Positions 25,132 through 34,676 of a stretch of DNA of 64,000 nt are shown here, piece by piece. The DNA is from Rivularia sp963920925. Lineage in GTDB: Bacteria > Cyanobacteriota > Cyanobacteriia > Cyanobacteriales > Nostocaceae. The stretch is from NCBI RefSeq assembly GCF_963920925.1, contig NZ_CAWUDI010000001.1, positions 275,986 to 339,985 on the forward strand. The letters run 5' to 3'. Both the position numbers and the translations under genes were made by a program. Every line of letters begins with the position of its first letter. The first letter of the stretch is position 1. The notes under the pieces are model-generated. The model worked only from the letters and a program-made list of their open reading frames with translations. It was not told the origin of the DNA and ran no database searches.

Positions 25132-26622
25132 ATGCTGCAAGAATCCACACTTTTTCTGAACGAGCTAAAATTAAAGCAGGGTTTAAGACTGTGGAATTTC
25201 TGTATAAAAAACATGAAAAGTGATTTAGGTTCCCGCTACTCTATTCAAAAGCAACTTGGCAAAAAACCAGGAAGATACACCTATTTAGCGCTTGACGAAG
25301 AAACTCAAAATTTAGTCGTCGTCAAATTGCTCAAACTCGATCGCGATTTTGAATGGGATAGCTTAAAACTGTTTGAGAGAGAAGCACAAATTTTAAAAAA
25401 TCTATCTCATCCTGCAATTCCGGAATATCTCGATTATTTTGACGTTGATTCACCTGACACTAAGGGTTTTGCTTTAGTTCAAAGCTACATCGATGCAACC
25501 TCTTTAGAAGAACAAGTTTCAAACGGACGCACTTTCGACGAAGCACAATTAAAAGAAATTGCCGAGAATATTTTAAATATCTTAATTCATTTACATCAAC
25601 GCAAACCTTCGATTATTCATAGAGATATCAAACCCAGCAATATTTTACTAACAAACCGTTCTGGGAATAGCGCTGGTGAAGTTTATTTAGTGGATTTCGG
25701 TTCGGTACAAAATATTACCGTTGTGGAAAATGGTACTTTAACTGTTGTAGGAACTTACGGTTATATGTCACCAGAACATTTTGGTGGGCGTGCTGTTCCC
25801 ACTTCCGATTTATATAGTCTGGGAGCAACTTTAATTTATCTGGCAACCGGAATTCATCCAGCAGATTTCCCTCAAAAAGATTTACAAATTCAGTTTGAAG
25901 ATAAAACCCAATTAAGTCCGTATTTTACAGCTTGGTTGAAAAAGGTATTAGAACCCAGTCAAGAAAAAAGATTTAACTCGGCACAAATAGCATTAGAAAC
26001 ATTACAAAACCCAGAGCCAGTAGTTAATCTCAGCTTTGCAAATCATCTTGCGATTAAACCAGTTGATACCAAAATTTTATTCCATAAAAATGCTGAAAAA
26101 GTCGAAATTATTAAGCCCGAAGCTGGATGGAATTTTACTTCGTTAGGAAAATTAACCCACAACATAGTATCTACTTTTATTGGACTATTTGTTGTCATGA
26201 TTTTGTGGGATATACCGCTGATTGGATGGATTTTTTCGCTAATGCTTGTTTGCTCAGGAGCTATTAATTGGGTAAAATTTATCTTTGAATTATTTGGAAG
26301 AACTCGATTAGTTATTAATCAAAAGAAAATTTATTTGAGCTATGAACTTTTCGGTGCAAAATACGAGAGAACCAAACCATCTTTCCGCAAAAATATACTT
26401 AAGCTGGAATACATTAATTCTTTTATTCAACAGAAACAAAATTCAAGAGGAAATATCTCATACAAAGAAGTTTCACCCGCAATCATTATTTGGGCTGGGA
26501 ATAAACAATATAAACTTACCGGAATCACTCAAACGGAAGTAGATTGGCTGATTAAAGAACTTAGCGATTCGTTAAAATTACCCTTTCAACGTCGAGTAGT
26601 ACCTATCGTTAAATCTGATTAA
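25132..26622 (+). CDS. Membrane-anchored Ser/Thr protein kinase (Hanks type)
   Basis: A 496-residue protein with an N-terminal eukaryotic-like kinase domain. It shows LGKKPGRYTYLALDE (glycine loop region), VVVKLLKL (ATP lysine), the catalytic loop IIHRDIKPSNILL near residue 163, the Mg motif VDFGSVQ near 187 and the activation-segment GTYGYMSPEHFGG. After the kinase domain there are two close membrane helices (about 346-385) and a cytoplasmic C-terminal tail common in cyanobacterial kinases of this group. An internal ATG at 25213 (MKSDLGSRYSIQKQLG) is the start suggested by homologues that begin just before the kinase fold; the 27 residues before it may not be translated. The 3' scrap of a paralogue lies upstream. 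The target is unknown. Confidence 0.88.
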   Translation: MLQESTLFLNELKLKQGLRLWNFCIKNMKSDLGSRYSIQKQLGKKPGRYTYLALDEETQNLVVVKLLKLDRDFEWDSLKLFEREAQILKNLSHPAIPEYLDYFDVDSPDTKGFALVQSYIDATSLEEQVSNGRTFDEAQLKEIAENILNILIHLHQRKPSIIHRDIKPSNILLTNRSGNSAGEVYLVDFGSVQNITVVENGTLTVVGTYGYMSPEHFGGRAVPTSDLYSLGATLIYLATGIHPADFPQKDLQIQFEDKTQLSPYFTAWLKKVLEPSQEKRFNSAQIALETLQNPEPVVNLSFANHLAIKPVDTKILFHKNAEKVEIIKPEAGWNFTSLGKLTHNIVSTFIGLFVVMILWDIPLIGWIFSLMLVCSGAINWVKFIFELFGRTRLVINQKKIYLSYELFGAKYERTKPSFRKNILKLEYINSFIQQKQNSRGNISYKEVSPAIIIWAGNKQYKLTGITQTEVDWLIKELSDSLKLPFQRRVVPIVKSD

Positions 26623-26982
26623 TTTTAGAAATCTTCTTTACCTCTACTGCCTACTGCCTAAGTAGGTGAGCGTAATTAAACATAACTGTGTTTTGTCCGC
26701 AGCGTTCACGTTCACGAAGTATGCCCGTTAGCGCAGCGTGTCCGTAGGACATAGGTAAGAGTGTTCCCTACACCGGGAATGGAGGCACGACGACGCAATC
26801 CCAGCCGTTTCGAGCAAATTACTTTTCGTTACATAGTTGGTTTTATTTCTGCCGACTTACTTATTCCCTACTGCCTATTCCCTACGGCTATTTCTTATGG
26901 AAGATATATCCTATTTCCATGATCAAGGCGATCGCTCAGATGATACTATGGCATCAAAATACGAAAACAGGGATAAATTAAG
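26623..26982. other. Intergenic with dispersed repeat fragments
   Basis: A 360-bp gap containing pieces of dispersed cyanobacterial repeats (GCGCAGCGTGTCCGTAGGAC and a CTACTGCCTA heptamer array) and no convincing gene. A short plus-strand frame from 26898 is out of frame with the SIMPL gene and was not accepted. Confidence 0.45.
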
Positions 26983-27714
26983 ATGCTTGCAGGTAACGAT
27001 TCTTTACTCAGTAAGAATGGTTCTGCTTTAGAAAGTCGCGATCCTTTGACTGGTGGCATTACTTTTACCGATACAGACGGTATTAATAATATCTTAAAGG
27101 TAACAAGCATTGGAGAAGTAACCGTTCCCACTACCATTACTACAGTTGATGTGGGAGTTGAAGTACAGGCTGCAACTGCTGCCGAAGCTCAACAGCAAGC
27201 AGCTCGGCAGACAGCAAATGTAGTGGAAGTACTAGAAAGCTTGGATGCTCAAGAACTTGAAACCACCTCAGTTCAATTGTTTCCAATCTATAGCTTTGAA
27301 GACGATACCAGAACATTAACTGGCTTTGAAGCCCGCAACACGCTTTCCTTTGAGTTGCCAAATGAAGAAGCCGGAGCCGCTATAGATGCAGCTATTGAAG
27401 CAGGTGCAAATGTGGTGCAAAATATCAGCTTCTCAGCCTCAGATGAAGCATTGCAACAGGCACGTTTACAGGCACTTACTCAAGCCGTGGAACAAGCTCT
27501 AATCGAGGCTCAGACTGTCTTTGATACTTTAAATTTAGTTTCCCAAGAAATTGTTGGCATTGAGATTTTATCACTTGGTGCCTCAAATCCTTTTCCTCAA
27601 CCCCTCTTTGAGGCAAGCGTAGCAAGTGATGCAACAACTCCGATACTTGGCAGTTCCCAAACAGTAGAAGCGAGCGTTGCTTTGGATATTCTTTATGCTC
27701 CTGTTTCCGTATGA
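26983..27714 (+). CDS. SIMPL-domain protein
   Basis: A 243-residue protein with the SIMPL/DUF541 fold: ILKVTSIGEVTVPTTITTVD, the alanine-rich helix AATAAEAQQQAARQTANVVE, TTSVQLFPIYSFEDD, TGFEARNTLSFEL and a C-terminal LALTQAVEQAL-type helix with PQPLFE before the final strand. SIMPL proteins are usually periplasmic or outer-membrane, but no signal peptide is visible after the ATG at 26983, and an in-frame stop lies 9 bp upstream. Either the 5' end is degraded or the start of a secreted form has been lost. The molecular function of the family is undefined. Confidence 0.75.
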   Translation: MLAGNDSLLSKNGSALESRDPLTGGITFTDTDGINNILKVTSIGEVTVPTTITTVDVGVEVQAATAAEAQQQAARQTANVVEVLESLDAQELETTSVQLFPIYSFEDDTRTLTGFEARNTLSFELPNEEAGAAIDAAIEAGANVVQNISFSASDEALQQARLQALTQAVEQALIEAQTVFDTLNLVSQEIVGIEILSLGASNPFPQPLFEASVASDATTPILGSSQTVEASVALDILYAPVSV

Positions 27715-27732
27715 GAAGTTGAGAATTGAGCT

Positions 27733-27774
27733 TTGGGGATTGGGAATTGGGAATTGGGAATTGGTAATTGGTAA
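27733..27774. repeat. STRR of GGGAATT/GGTAATT heptamers
   Basis: About six tandem heptamers between the SIMPL gene and the convergent SDR gene. The same family recurs at 28612-28676. Confidence 0.85.
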
Positions 27775-27798
27775 TTTCTCCCCCATCTCCCCATCCCC

Positions 27799-28569
27799 CT
27801 ACCACGGCAACCGGCTACCATCCCAGGAGAAAAACTCGCCGCTATCTTCTGGTTTCAAGTTTGCAATTACACCGAGCAATAACTTAACCGTATGCTTGAT
27901 GGGGAATAACTTTTCTGGGGGTACGTTGCGTTGAAAGGGTTGTGAAAGATTGGTGTCTGTAGTGCCGGGATGCAAGGTAACGACAATGGTTTTAGGGCAT
28001 CTTCGGCTATATTCGATTGCCGTAGTTCTCATGAACATATTAAGTGCTGCTTTCGATGCTCGATATCCGTACCATCCACCCAAACGGTTATCGCCGATAC
28101 TGCCTATCTTCGCAGAAATACAGGCAAAAATATTTTTTTCTTGATGTTTAAATAAAGGCTGTAGGTGTTTGGCTAATAAAATTCCTCCGATACTATTTAC
28201 CTGGAAATAGCGCATCAATTGTTCGGGATTAATTTGCCGCAGGCTTTTTTCGGGTTGCATTTCACCTTCATGTAAAATTCCCACGCAGTTGATTACTAAA
28301 TGCAGCTTGTCTGTTTGTGCGCTTATCTTTTCTACTGCTGCGGATATTTGTAACTCTTGAGTAATATCCATTGAAAGACAAACTAATTTTTGAGAATATT
28401 CGCTTTGCAATGAAAATAATTCGTTAGCATTGGCAGCATTGCGATAGGTAGCGTAAATTTTAGTAATACTATTATCTTGCAATAAAGCTTTGACAAAACC
28501 CAAACCAATCCCTTGGCTAGCACCGACAATTAAAGCATTTGCGTGATTAATTTCTTCGATTACTGACAT
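27799..28569 (-). CDS. Short-chain dehydrogenase/reductase (C-factor-like)
   Basis: A 256-residue classical SDR. The NAD(P)-binding motif VGASQGIGLGF lies at residues 15-25, NCVGILH is the NNAG-like segment, and the catalytic pair is Tyr169/Lys173 in YRASK with a serine around 152-157. The closest general type is the C-factor/CsgA-like SDR group seen across cyanobacteria. The substrate is unknown. STRRs lie on both sides. Confidence 0.85.
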   Translation of the reverse strand: MSVIEEINHANALIVGASQGIGLGFVKALLQDNSITKIYATYRNAANANELFSLQSEYSQKLVCLSMDITQELQISAAVEKISAQTDKLHLVINCVGILHEGEMQPEKSLRQINPEQLMRYFQVNSIGGILLAKHLQPLFKHQEKNIFACISAKIGSIGDNRLGGWYGYRASKAALNMFMRTTAIEYSRRCPKTIVVTLHPGTTDTNLSQPFQRNVPPEKLFPIKHTVKLLLGVIANLKPEDSGEFFSWDGSRLPW

Positions 28570-28611
28570 TATCTATAAGAATCCGTTTTGATATTTAGAT
28601 TAACTGTTGAG

Positions 28612-28676
28612 TTTAGGAATTGGGAATTGGTAATTGGTAATTGGGAATTGGGAATTGGTAATTGGTAATTGTTAAG
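28612..28676. repeat. STRR of GGGAATT/GGTAATT heptamers
   Basis: About nine heptamers upstream of the SDR start. Confidence 0.85.
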
Positions 28677-28725
28677 AGTTAAGAGTTAATAATATTAAAT
28701 TTTCCCCATCTCCCCATCCCCCATC

Positions 28726-28941
28726 CTAATCCTTACTCCAACACTGTACGCAAAAAGAAAACACGGATACTACTCCTACAACTTCAATTGCGACTTGAAA
28801 AGGTGTGGGGCTTAAAGAAAAACCCCAAATTGAAAGTAAAGTTCCCATGATAACGGTGGATATACGGAGAACTTCTTCTTTAATATTTATCGCTAACCAA
28901 ATAATTGCAAAGCCGATTGTCAGGAATAAGAAGTAAGTCAT
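28726..28941 (-). CDS. Small two- or three-helix membrane protein, unknown
   Basis: A 71-residue hydrophobic protein with likely helices at about 3-18, 27-45 and 50-66, separated by short charged turns (NIKEEVLR) and ending QCWSKD. I recognise no family. The clear ATG, transmembrane periodicity and lack of any overlapping gene support it as real. Confidence 0.55.
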   Translation of the reverse strand: MTYFLFLTIGFAIIWLAINIKEEVLRISTVIMGTLLSIWGFSLSPTPFQVAIEVVGVVSVFSFCVQCWSKD

Positions 28942-29108
28942 TATCTAATAAAAAAAGTAAGATTAAGTAGTAGATAATTATAGTTTACGCTACTGACTTT
29001 TCGGTTTATAGCGGTTTATAAGCAATGCGGGTGCTTAAAATAAAATAAGTAAAAATGCCCTTATTACAAACAAAAAAGTATCATGATGGTGTTAGTTTTA
29101 TATCCCAT

Positions 29109-29897
29109 TTATATATCAATAATTTTATAATTTATCCAAGCTTCCCAAAATATATAGATTGATAGCATTCCTAAGAAGATACGCAGTACAAGACTTACAG
29201 TAGAATCTGGTAGCTTTGGCAATGTACGAGTACTTATCTGCGCTCCTAAAATACCGCCACAAGCTAAAACTATACCTGGAATAAACAAAATATTTCCTTT
29301 TAATGTGTGTCCGATACAGGCAACTAAAGCTGTGATGACAATAACACCAAGACTTGTTTGGATAGCTACTTTAATTTCTTCTTTTAAAAGCAACATTTGC
29401 ATCGGCACCATAATTGTACCGCCACCCAAACCAAATAAACCGGCTAAAACTCCGGCCGAGCCTCCGGTACCAATTCTAGAAACCACAGGGTTAAATAGTA
29501 ATACTTCTGTATTCTCTACTTCCACAGCAGCTAATTGCTTGCGTAAGTCAATAAGATAAATATTAGCCAGTAGTATAATTCCGAAGGTAAAAAGGATGAT
29601 ATGGGGAGGAATTTGGTTAGCAAAATATACTCCAACTCCGGTAGTTAAAAAGGCTGGAATTCCTAAATAAATGATTTTTTTCCAATCTAAGTAACCCATC
29701 AACCAATTCTGTACGCTTCCAGAAATTGCAGTAATTACAATAAAAAGGCTACTTGTGGCGATCGCCTGAACGGGTGTATAACCTAATGTAACCATCAACG
29801 GAATTGTCAGAATACCGCCACCGATTCCCAATAATCCGGATATCATTCCGCTAATTAAGCCACCAACTGCCAAAATCAACCACACAAAATCAATCAT
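29109..29897 (-). CDS. Sulfite exporter TauE/SafE-family permease
   Basis: A 262-residue membrane protein with about eight helices and the two family repeats: GLISGMISGLLGIGGGILTIPLMV near the N-terminus (residues 14-37, abbreviated here as GLLGIGGGILTIP) and GVLAGLFGLGGGTIMVPMQM near residue 145. The family exports sulfite, sulfoacetate or other organosulfur anions. It is 67 bp downstream of the sulfite-oxidase-like gene on the same strand, so a role in sulfite or sulfonate handling is a reasonable inference. Confidence 0.88.
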   Translation of the reverse strand: MIDFVWLILAVGGLISGMISGLLGIGGGILTIPLMVTLGYTPVQAIATSSLFIVITAISGSVQNWLMGYLDWKKIIYLGIPAFLTTGVGVYFANQIPPHIILFTFGIILLANIYLIDLRKQLAAVEVENTEVLLFNPVVSRIGTGGSAGVLAGLFGLGGGTIMVPMQMLLLKEEIKVAIQTSLGVIVITALVACIGHTLKGNILFIPGIVLACGGILGAQISTRTLPKLPDSTVSLVLRIFLGMLSIYIFWEAWINYKIIDI

Positions 29898-29964
29898 AAT
29901 TAAGTATTTTCTCAGTATTTTGTAAAATATTTGCTAAAAATGTTGTTCTAAAACTCCCTACTCC

Positions 29965-31239
29965 CTAACCTTCTACCGTTACTGGATGACTAACAACACC
30001 TCCATAAAGCAATCCTTTGTCATTCCAAGGAACTGTTAAAGGCTGAGTGTTGCCTAAATTATCTGTAGCGCGAGCTTGCAAAGAATATTCCCCCGGAGTT
30101 GGGTTCCAATCAACGTCCCAACGCACCCATGCAAAGGGTAAATTTGGTTCTCGCAATCGTGCCCTTTGCCAAGTTTTACCTTGATCTAAACTAACTTCCA
30201 CGCGGACAATTTTTCCTTTTCCAGACCACGAACGTCCCCGCAGCAGGTAAGGTTTAGCACTAAGTGTCGCAGCCCAAGCCAATTCAAAAGCGCTCTTAAC
30301 GTTTTGGGAAGTAATTAATTTACCTTCCGGTGGATAGTCTGAGCCTCGGAGAAATGCTTGCTTAGTAATCCATTCGCTATATATAGGTGCAGAAGAAACT
30401 TCTATTTGCTCAATCCATTTAACATTGGCGTTTCCAGCCCATCCAGGAAATATGGCTCGACATGGGCTACCGTGATCTATGGGTAGGGGTTCGCCGTTCA
30501 TTGCATACACTATCAGCGAATTATCCATTTTGGCTTTGGCAATTGGCACTACAAAGCTGTATTTAGATTTCGTTCCCTTTGAATCGAGTGAATCTATATC
30601 TGTACCTTGAATTTTTACATCTACGGCATTTTTATTCAGCCCAGCCCGCTCTAATAATAAGCCAAGCGGTACCCCAGTCCATTCAGCGACACCAATAGCA
30701 CCCAGCCTCCAACGGGTTCCAGAAAAAGGCTTGTTGTAAACTTCTTCAAAGAATATTCGACCATTAGCAGCGCACTCTATGGCACTAGTAACAGAAATTG
30801 ACGGCATTCCAAGAATGTCATCGTAAGTAAACTCTTGGGGTGTATCAATACCCGTACCCTCAACTCGCAAACGCCAAGTAGAAAGGTCAATTGCCTTTGG
30901 TTTACTGCGATTATGGACGTAAAACCAATCATTAGGAACTATATAACCGCGTCCATACATTGCTTCCCAGTTCATCTCTAACGAGCCACTGGTGTGAGAA
31001 ATATATCCTGGTGGCAATGGCTTAATGATTTTACTGCCGTTACTTTTAACGCTAGTTTTTTGCTGACTTCGAGCAGATGCAGGTATAGCCAACCCCCCAA
31101 TAGCTGTTCCTCCTACAATACTGGCTAAAATTTGTAGAAAACGCTTGCGAGATAAACCATTATTTCTGCTTTCTTGCCAGATGTATTCATCAACCCTTGC
31201 TTGCAAATAATCATCTTGATCAAAGTCGTTGTTGCTCAA
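29965..31239 (-). CDS. Tat-exported sulfite-oxidase-like molybdoenzyme
   Basis: A 424-residue protein. It has a twin-arginine-type signal (SRKRFLQILASIVGGTAIGG, residues 30-49), a molybdopterin-binding oxidase domain with the Mo-ligand Cys156 in ECAANGR and the conserved GTRWRLGAIGVAEW, and a C-terminal dimerisation domain (EVSLDQGKTWQRARL; AWVRWDVDWNPTPGEY). This resembles SorA/SoxC-like sulfite oxidases without the heme b5 domain. The start is TTG at 31239; there is no in-frame ATG before the Tat motif. It would act in the periplasm or thylakoid lumen, oxidising sulfite or a related substrate. The TauE/SafE permease follows directly. Confidence 0.88.
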   Translation of the reverse strand: MSNNDFDQDDYLQARVDEYIWQESRNNGLSRKRFLQILASIVGGTAIGGLAIPASARSQQKTSVKSNGSKIIKPLPPGYISHTSGSLEMNWEAMYGRGYIVPNDWFYVHNRSKPKAIDLSTWRLRVEGTGIDTPQEFTYDDILGMPSISVTSAIECAANGRIFFEEVYNKPFSGTRWRLGAIGVAEWTGVPLGLLLERAGLNKNAVDVKIQGTDIDSLDSKGTKSKYSFVVPIAKAKMDNSLIVYAMNGEPLPIDHGSPCRAIFPGWAGNANVKWIEQIEVSSAPIYSEWITKQAFLRGSDYPPEGKLITSQNVKSAFELAWAATLSAKPYLLRGRSWSGKGKIVRVEVSLDQGKTWQRARLREPNLPFAWVRWDVDWNPTPGEYSLQARATDNLGNTQPLTVPWNDKGLLYGGVVSHPVTVEG

Positions 31240-31262
31240 GCTATTATCCCCAAAAAAAATTT

Positions 31263-31318
31263 GTTTGTAGTAGCGCTTCAGCGCATCTTATCGGAAGCGC
31301 TGAAGCGCTACTACAAAC
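31263..31318. repeat. Palindromic repeat, GTAGTAGCGC family (copy 2)
   Basis: Arms GTTTGTAGTAGCGCTTCAGC and GCTGAAGCGCTACTACAAAC form a near-perfect 20-22-bp inverted repeat with a short loop, between the class V aminotransferase and the sulfite-oxidase-like gene. Confidence 0.93.
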
Positions 31319-31345
31319 CTTATCATTGTTACTAACTCCTAACTC

Positions 31346-32803
31346 CTAACTCTCTATCACCGTCCAAACACCTGTAGCTTCATCCTGTTGGTAAGAAGAT
31401 AGATAGTGTTCGGCTTTATTTTGAGCAATCTCTGAAATCGCAGATAAAAAGCGATCGCAATCGTCAAAAGTATTGTATACGGCGAAGCTGGCTCGAATAA
31501 TGGTCGGAATATTGCGGGTAATTCCTCTGTCAACTTCGGCAGCTATTTCTAAATCTCGTTGATCGGAAATGTTCTTCAGCTTGCGGATATATTCATAAGT
31601 ACAGAAAGCCCCAGCCCGCACTCCAATTCCGTATTCCTGCGCTAGGATTTCCGCTACCAAACGTCCATCAAATCCATCAATATCAAAGGGTATTACGTGG
31701 GCAATGTCCTCACCTGTAATATGTACCTTGACATCGGGAATCTGGCGCAGTCTGGTAAATGTGTACTCAACCAAAGAATGCTCGTAGTTGGCAATACGCT
31801 TGCGTCCGAGTGATTCGATAATATGAATCGCTTTAGCAATGGCGATCGCACCCATTGCGTTGGGTGTTCCGGGGTCGTGCGCTCTTTCGGTATAAAAACG
31901 CTTTATTTCTAAGTTTCTTGTTATGTAAGGTAAATTACCGCCACCGATTTGGTAAGGGTAGCAATCATCAAAAAATTCTTTTGGTCCTAATAAAACTCCA
32001 GTTCCATAGGGAGCATACATTTTGTGTCCTGAAAAAGCCACAAAATCTAAATGACATGGGTCATCATCGGGACGCATATCTACTTTTTCGTGCTGAATCA
32101 ATTGACACACATCAGCAAACATTTTCGCACCGTACCGATGTGCTAAAGCTGCCAGTTCGTAGATAGGTGGTCTGTACCCTGTAATTGTCGAAGCACCAGT
32201 CATTGTCAGCAACTTAATTCGTTCGTTTTCTGGTTTTTGCTGATGTGCTTTGAGGATATTCTCGATTTCAGCTAAATCAACGCTTCCATCTGGTTGGGTT
32301 CTATACTGAACTACCTCGTCTCTAGTTACCCAAGGAAGTAAGTTTGAAGAATGCTCGATATCGGAGACTAAGATTTTTCCAGCTCTTTTTGCCCAAAGCG
32401 TTGCTGCTCCATTGATGGCTTCGGTGGTATTCTTGGAAAAAATTACATAGTTGTTAGCGCTGGAGTTAACAAAATCCCGGATAACGTCTCGACTCGAATC
32501 GTATTCTTGGGTAGTAATAATAGATTTCTGCCCAGAGCCTCGATGCACGCTACCGTAAGAATCCAGCTTGTCATCAATATACTGCTTGAGTTGGGCAAAG
32601 GGATTGGTTGTAGCTCCGTTATCTAAATTGACGTAGTTAACATAATTTCCGTCTAAAGTTTTTACTCTAAAAAATAAAGATTCTAAATTAAATAGCGGTC
32701 TAATTTCCCGCTCCCAAAAATTATCAATATCGCGATCGTTACGCAATGGCAAACTAACTACTTCTTGCAAAACTTTCTCATTCAATGCAAGGACTTCTGC
32801 CAT
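31346..32803 (-). CDS. Class V PLP-dependent aminotransferase (cysteine-desulfurase-like)
   Basis: A 485-residue protein of the class V fold. It has NLDNGATTNPF near the N-terminus, FSKNTTEAING, the His of SDIEHSSNLLPW, ADVCQLIQHEKVD and the PLP lysine in FSGHKMYAPYGTG. The length exceeds typical SufS (about 405-420) because of an N-terminal extension of about 60 residues. No catalytic SxSACxS cysteine loop like IscS is seen; a Cys in RAGAFCTYEY occupies the SufS-like position. It may be a desulfurase or a related lyase. No sufBCD is adjacent. Confidence 0.82.
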   Translation of the reverse strand: MAEVLALNEKVLQEVVSLPLRNDRDIDNFWEREIRPLFNLESLFFRVKTLDGNYVNYVNLDNGATTNPFAQLKQYIDDKLDSYGSVHRGSGQKSIITTQEYDSSRDVIRDFVNSSANNYVIFSKNTTEAINGAATLWAKRAGKILVSDIEHSSNLLPWVTRDEVVQYRTQPDGSVDLAEIENILKAHQQKPENERIKLLTMTGASTITGYRPPIYELAALAHRYGAKMFADVCQLIQHEKVDMRPDDDPCHLDFVAFSGHKMYAPYGTGVLLGPKEFFDDCYPYQIGGGNLPYITRNLEIKRFYTERAHDPGTPNAMGAIAIAKAIHIIESLGRKRIANYEHSLVEYTFTRLRQIPDVKVHITGEDIAHVIPFDIDGFDGRLVAEILAQEYGIGVRAGAFCTYEYIRKLKNISDQRDLEIAAEVDRGITRNIPTIIRASFAVYNTFDDCDRFLSAISEIAQNKAEHYLSSYQQDEATGVWTVIES

Positions 32804-33924
32804 TTCTATTACCCCGTTAATTATTGTTTTTTCACAAGCTTTACTCTCACCACCGTCAAGAAAAGTGCTATAATATCACTTCTTATTACTAATATGGTGT
32901 TCAACAATACTTATTCGCTAGTTGAATTCTTTGAGTATGAAATGATTCTTTAACAATTCAACCAAAGATGTAACCGAAATTATATTGAATTATCTTAAAT
33001 AAATGTATCTATAATTACAACGTTAGTTATAATACAAAGGTTTGATTAAGTTTTTTTGAAATAAAATAAATTAACGATTTAAAAAAAAAGCAACTAAGAA
33101 TAGGCTGTTTTGATTAATTATGGCTAATTTAAGCTTATATCTGAGTTTTATTATTTAGGTAAAAGTATAAAATTATCATAAATAATGCATGTCTTACGTA
33201 TATTAACTTAAAATAAGATCGTTAGCTTTGAACTTAATCTATTCAGGTATTTTACGTAAATGTGTCCGTTTATTGACTTTTATCGCATCACATAAATTGA
33301 TTTTTACCTGTAAAACAAAAGCGGCAAATATCTTAAAAGCTTTGAAATCACTACTATTCAGCAGACAGTCATAAAAGCATCCACCTAATGTACTAAAGAG
33401 TACATTATTCGCATATTAAATTAGGTGTATATTAAAATATAACTTAGGAAGGATGAAATTTTGCTCATTGTTGTTTTTATGCTGATTTCTTCGTAATGCA
33501 TAGAGACTTGCTGCCGAGATTAATACCTCGAATACTTCATACTTATAGTTTCTGCCCAAGCTTGAAGGAAAATAAATTTTATTTTCTCGTAATTTAACTT
33601 GGGGGGAATAATTGCACCATCTTCAAAAGACTTTGCCTAAGTGCTTACCCAGACTATATTTAACAATTTTATAAATCTTAAATGGTAAATGTTATTCCCA
33701 AGACATTTTTGGGAAATATAAGACTGACACCTAAATAGTTGAGTAATTACGTAAAAACATTAGTTATTACTACCACATTGCCGCTTTAGGATAGGCTCCC
33801 TATAAGGAAGCAATCCCAAAATTGCCCGTTCAACAATGACTAAGATGCGGCTCATCGCTTGTAATAACGCGATCGCCAAAGTTATGCGTAAATTCAAACT
33901 TTCATTTCAAAAATATAAGTAATT
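32804..33924. other. Long intergenic region with an operator-like dyad
   Basis: About 1.1 kb, very AT-rich, without a credible gene. At 33386-33407 a perfect dyad TAATGTACT-AAAG-AGTACATTA stands out. The last 150 bp before the next gene are more GC-rich (TAGGATAGGCTCCCTATAAG) and contain a HIP1 octamer; they may form a structured leader. Confidence 0.5.
33386..33407. promoter_or_regulatory. Perfect 9-bp inverted repeat, possible operator
   Basis: TAATGTACT / AGTACATTA separated by AAAG. It is about 520 bp upstream of the next start codon and so may mark the promoter of a long leader or an unannotated transcript. Confidence 0.4.
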
Positions 33925-34461
33925 ATGACTAAATCAAAAGTTTCAGAAAATACAAGTAATACTTTGAACCTTCCCTTGGAGCGTGAAGGATTTTTCAGCA
34001 CCTTAATTCGCGAATTATCTGGTACGTTGCAGGATTTGGTTGGCTTAGAAGAAGCTTCTGGGTTTATCAGCGTCGTAGGGCAAACTATGGGCGGACAAAT
34101 TAACCAGGAATATAAATCAGCCCTTAAATTATCCAATCTTTCTCGCGAGCAAATTGCTGAGGTTTTAGTTGATTTAAAAAAACGCATTCAAGGTGATTTT
34201 TATATCATCGAGCAAAGTGATGAAAAGATTGTTTTTGGCAACCATGTTTGTCCTTTTGGTGAAAAAGTTCTCGATCGCCCCTCAATGTGTATGATGACTT
34301 CTAACGTCTTTGGTTCGATAGCTGCCGATAATCTTGGTTATGCCAAAGTTGAGTTGCAAGAAACTATCGCTAATGGTGATTCTGGATGCAGAGTTGTAGT
34401 TTATTTAGAACATACAGAAGAAGCCGAAGAAGCCGTTGGGAGAGAATATTTTAAGGGATAA
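33925..34461 (+). CDS. Methanogen output domain 1 (MetOD1)-type signalling protein
   Basis: A 178-residue single-domain protein. It shows EGFFSTLIRELSGTLQDLVG, GFISVVGQTMGGQINQEY, the cysteine sites VCPFG and PSMCMMTSNVFG, and a final GDSGCRVVVYL strand. This is the pattern of the methanogen output domain 1 family, usually attached to or encoded beside sensor kinases. The three conserved cysteines could bind a metal or sense redox; that is inference. A histidine kinase follows on the same strand after 215 bp. Confidence 0.75.
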   Translation: MTKSKVSENTSNTLNLPLEREGFFSTLIRELSGTLQDLVGLEEASGFISVVGQTMGGQINQEYKSALKLSNLSREQIAEVLVDLKKRIQGDFYIIEQSDEKIVFGNHVCPFGEKVLDRPSMCMMTSNVFGSIAADNLGYAKVELQETIANGDSGCRVVVYLEHTEEAEEAVGREYFKG

Positions 34462-34676
34462 AAAATAGCTTTTTTAATAGGGTAACAGTAAACAGGGAAT
34501 AGGCAACAGGGAAGAAGAAATATTAGTAAAGGGTAATAATAGGAGCAAGCCTTTTCATAAATTGGGCTATTTAGCCTTTTACAAATGTCAGTATAAATAG
34601 TTATTTTTTTGATTGAATTGACTTTTAATGACATGATTATTTGGATTTAAACTCAATTAGTTAATAAGAGAAGAAA

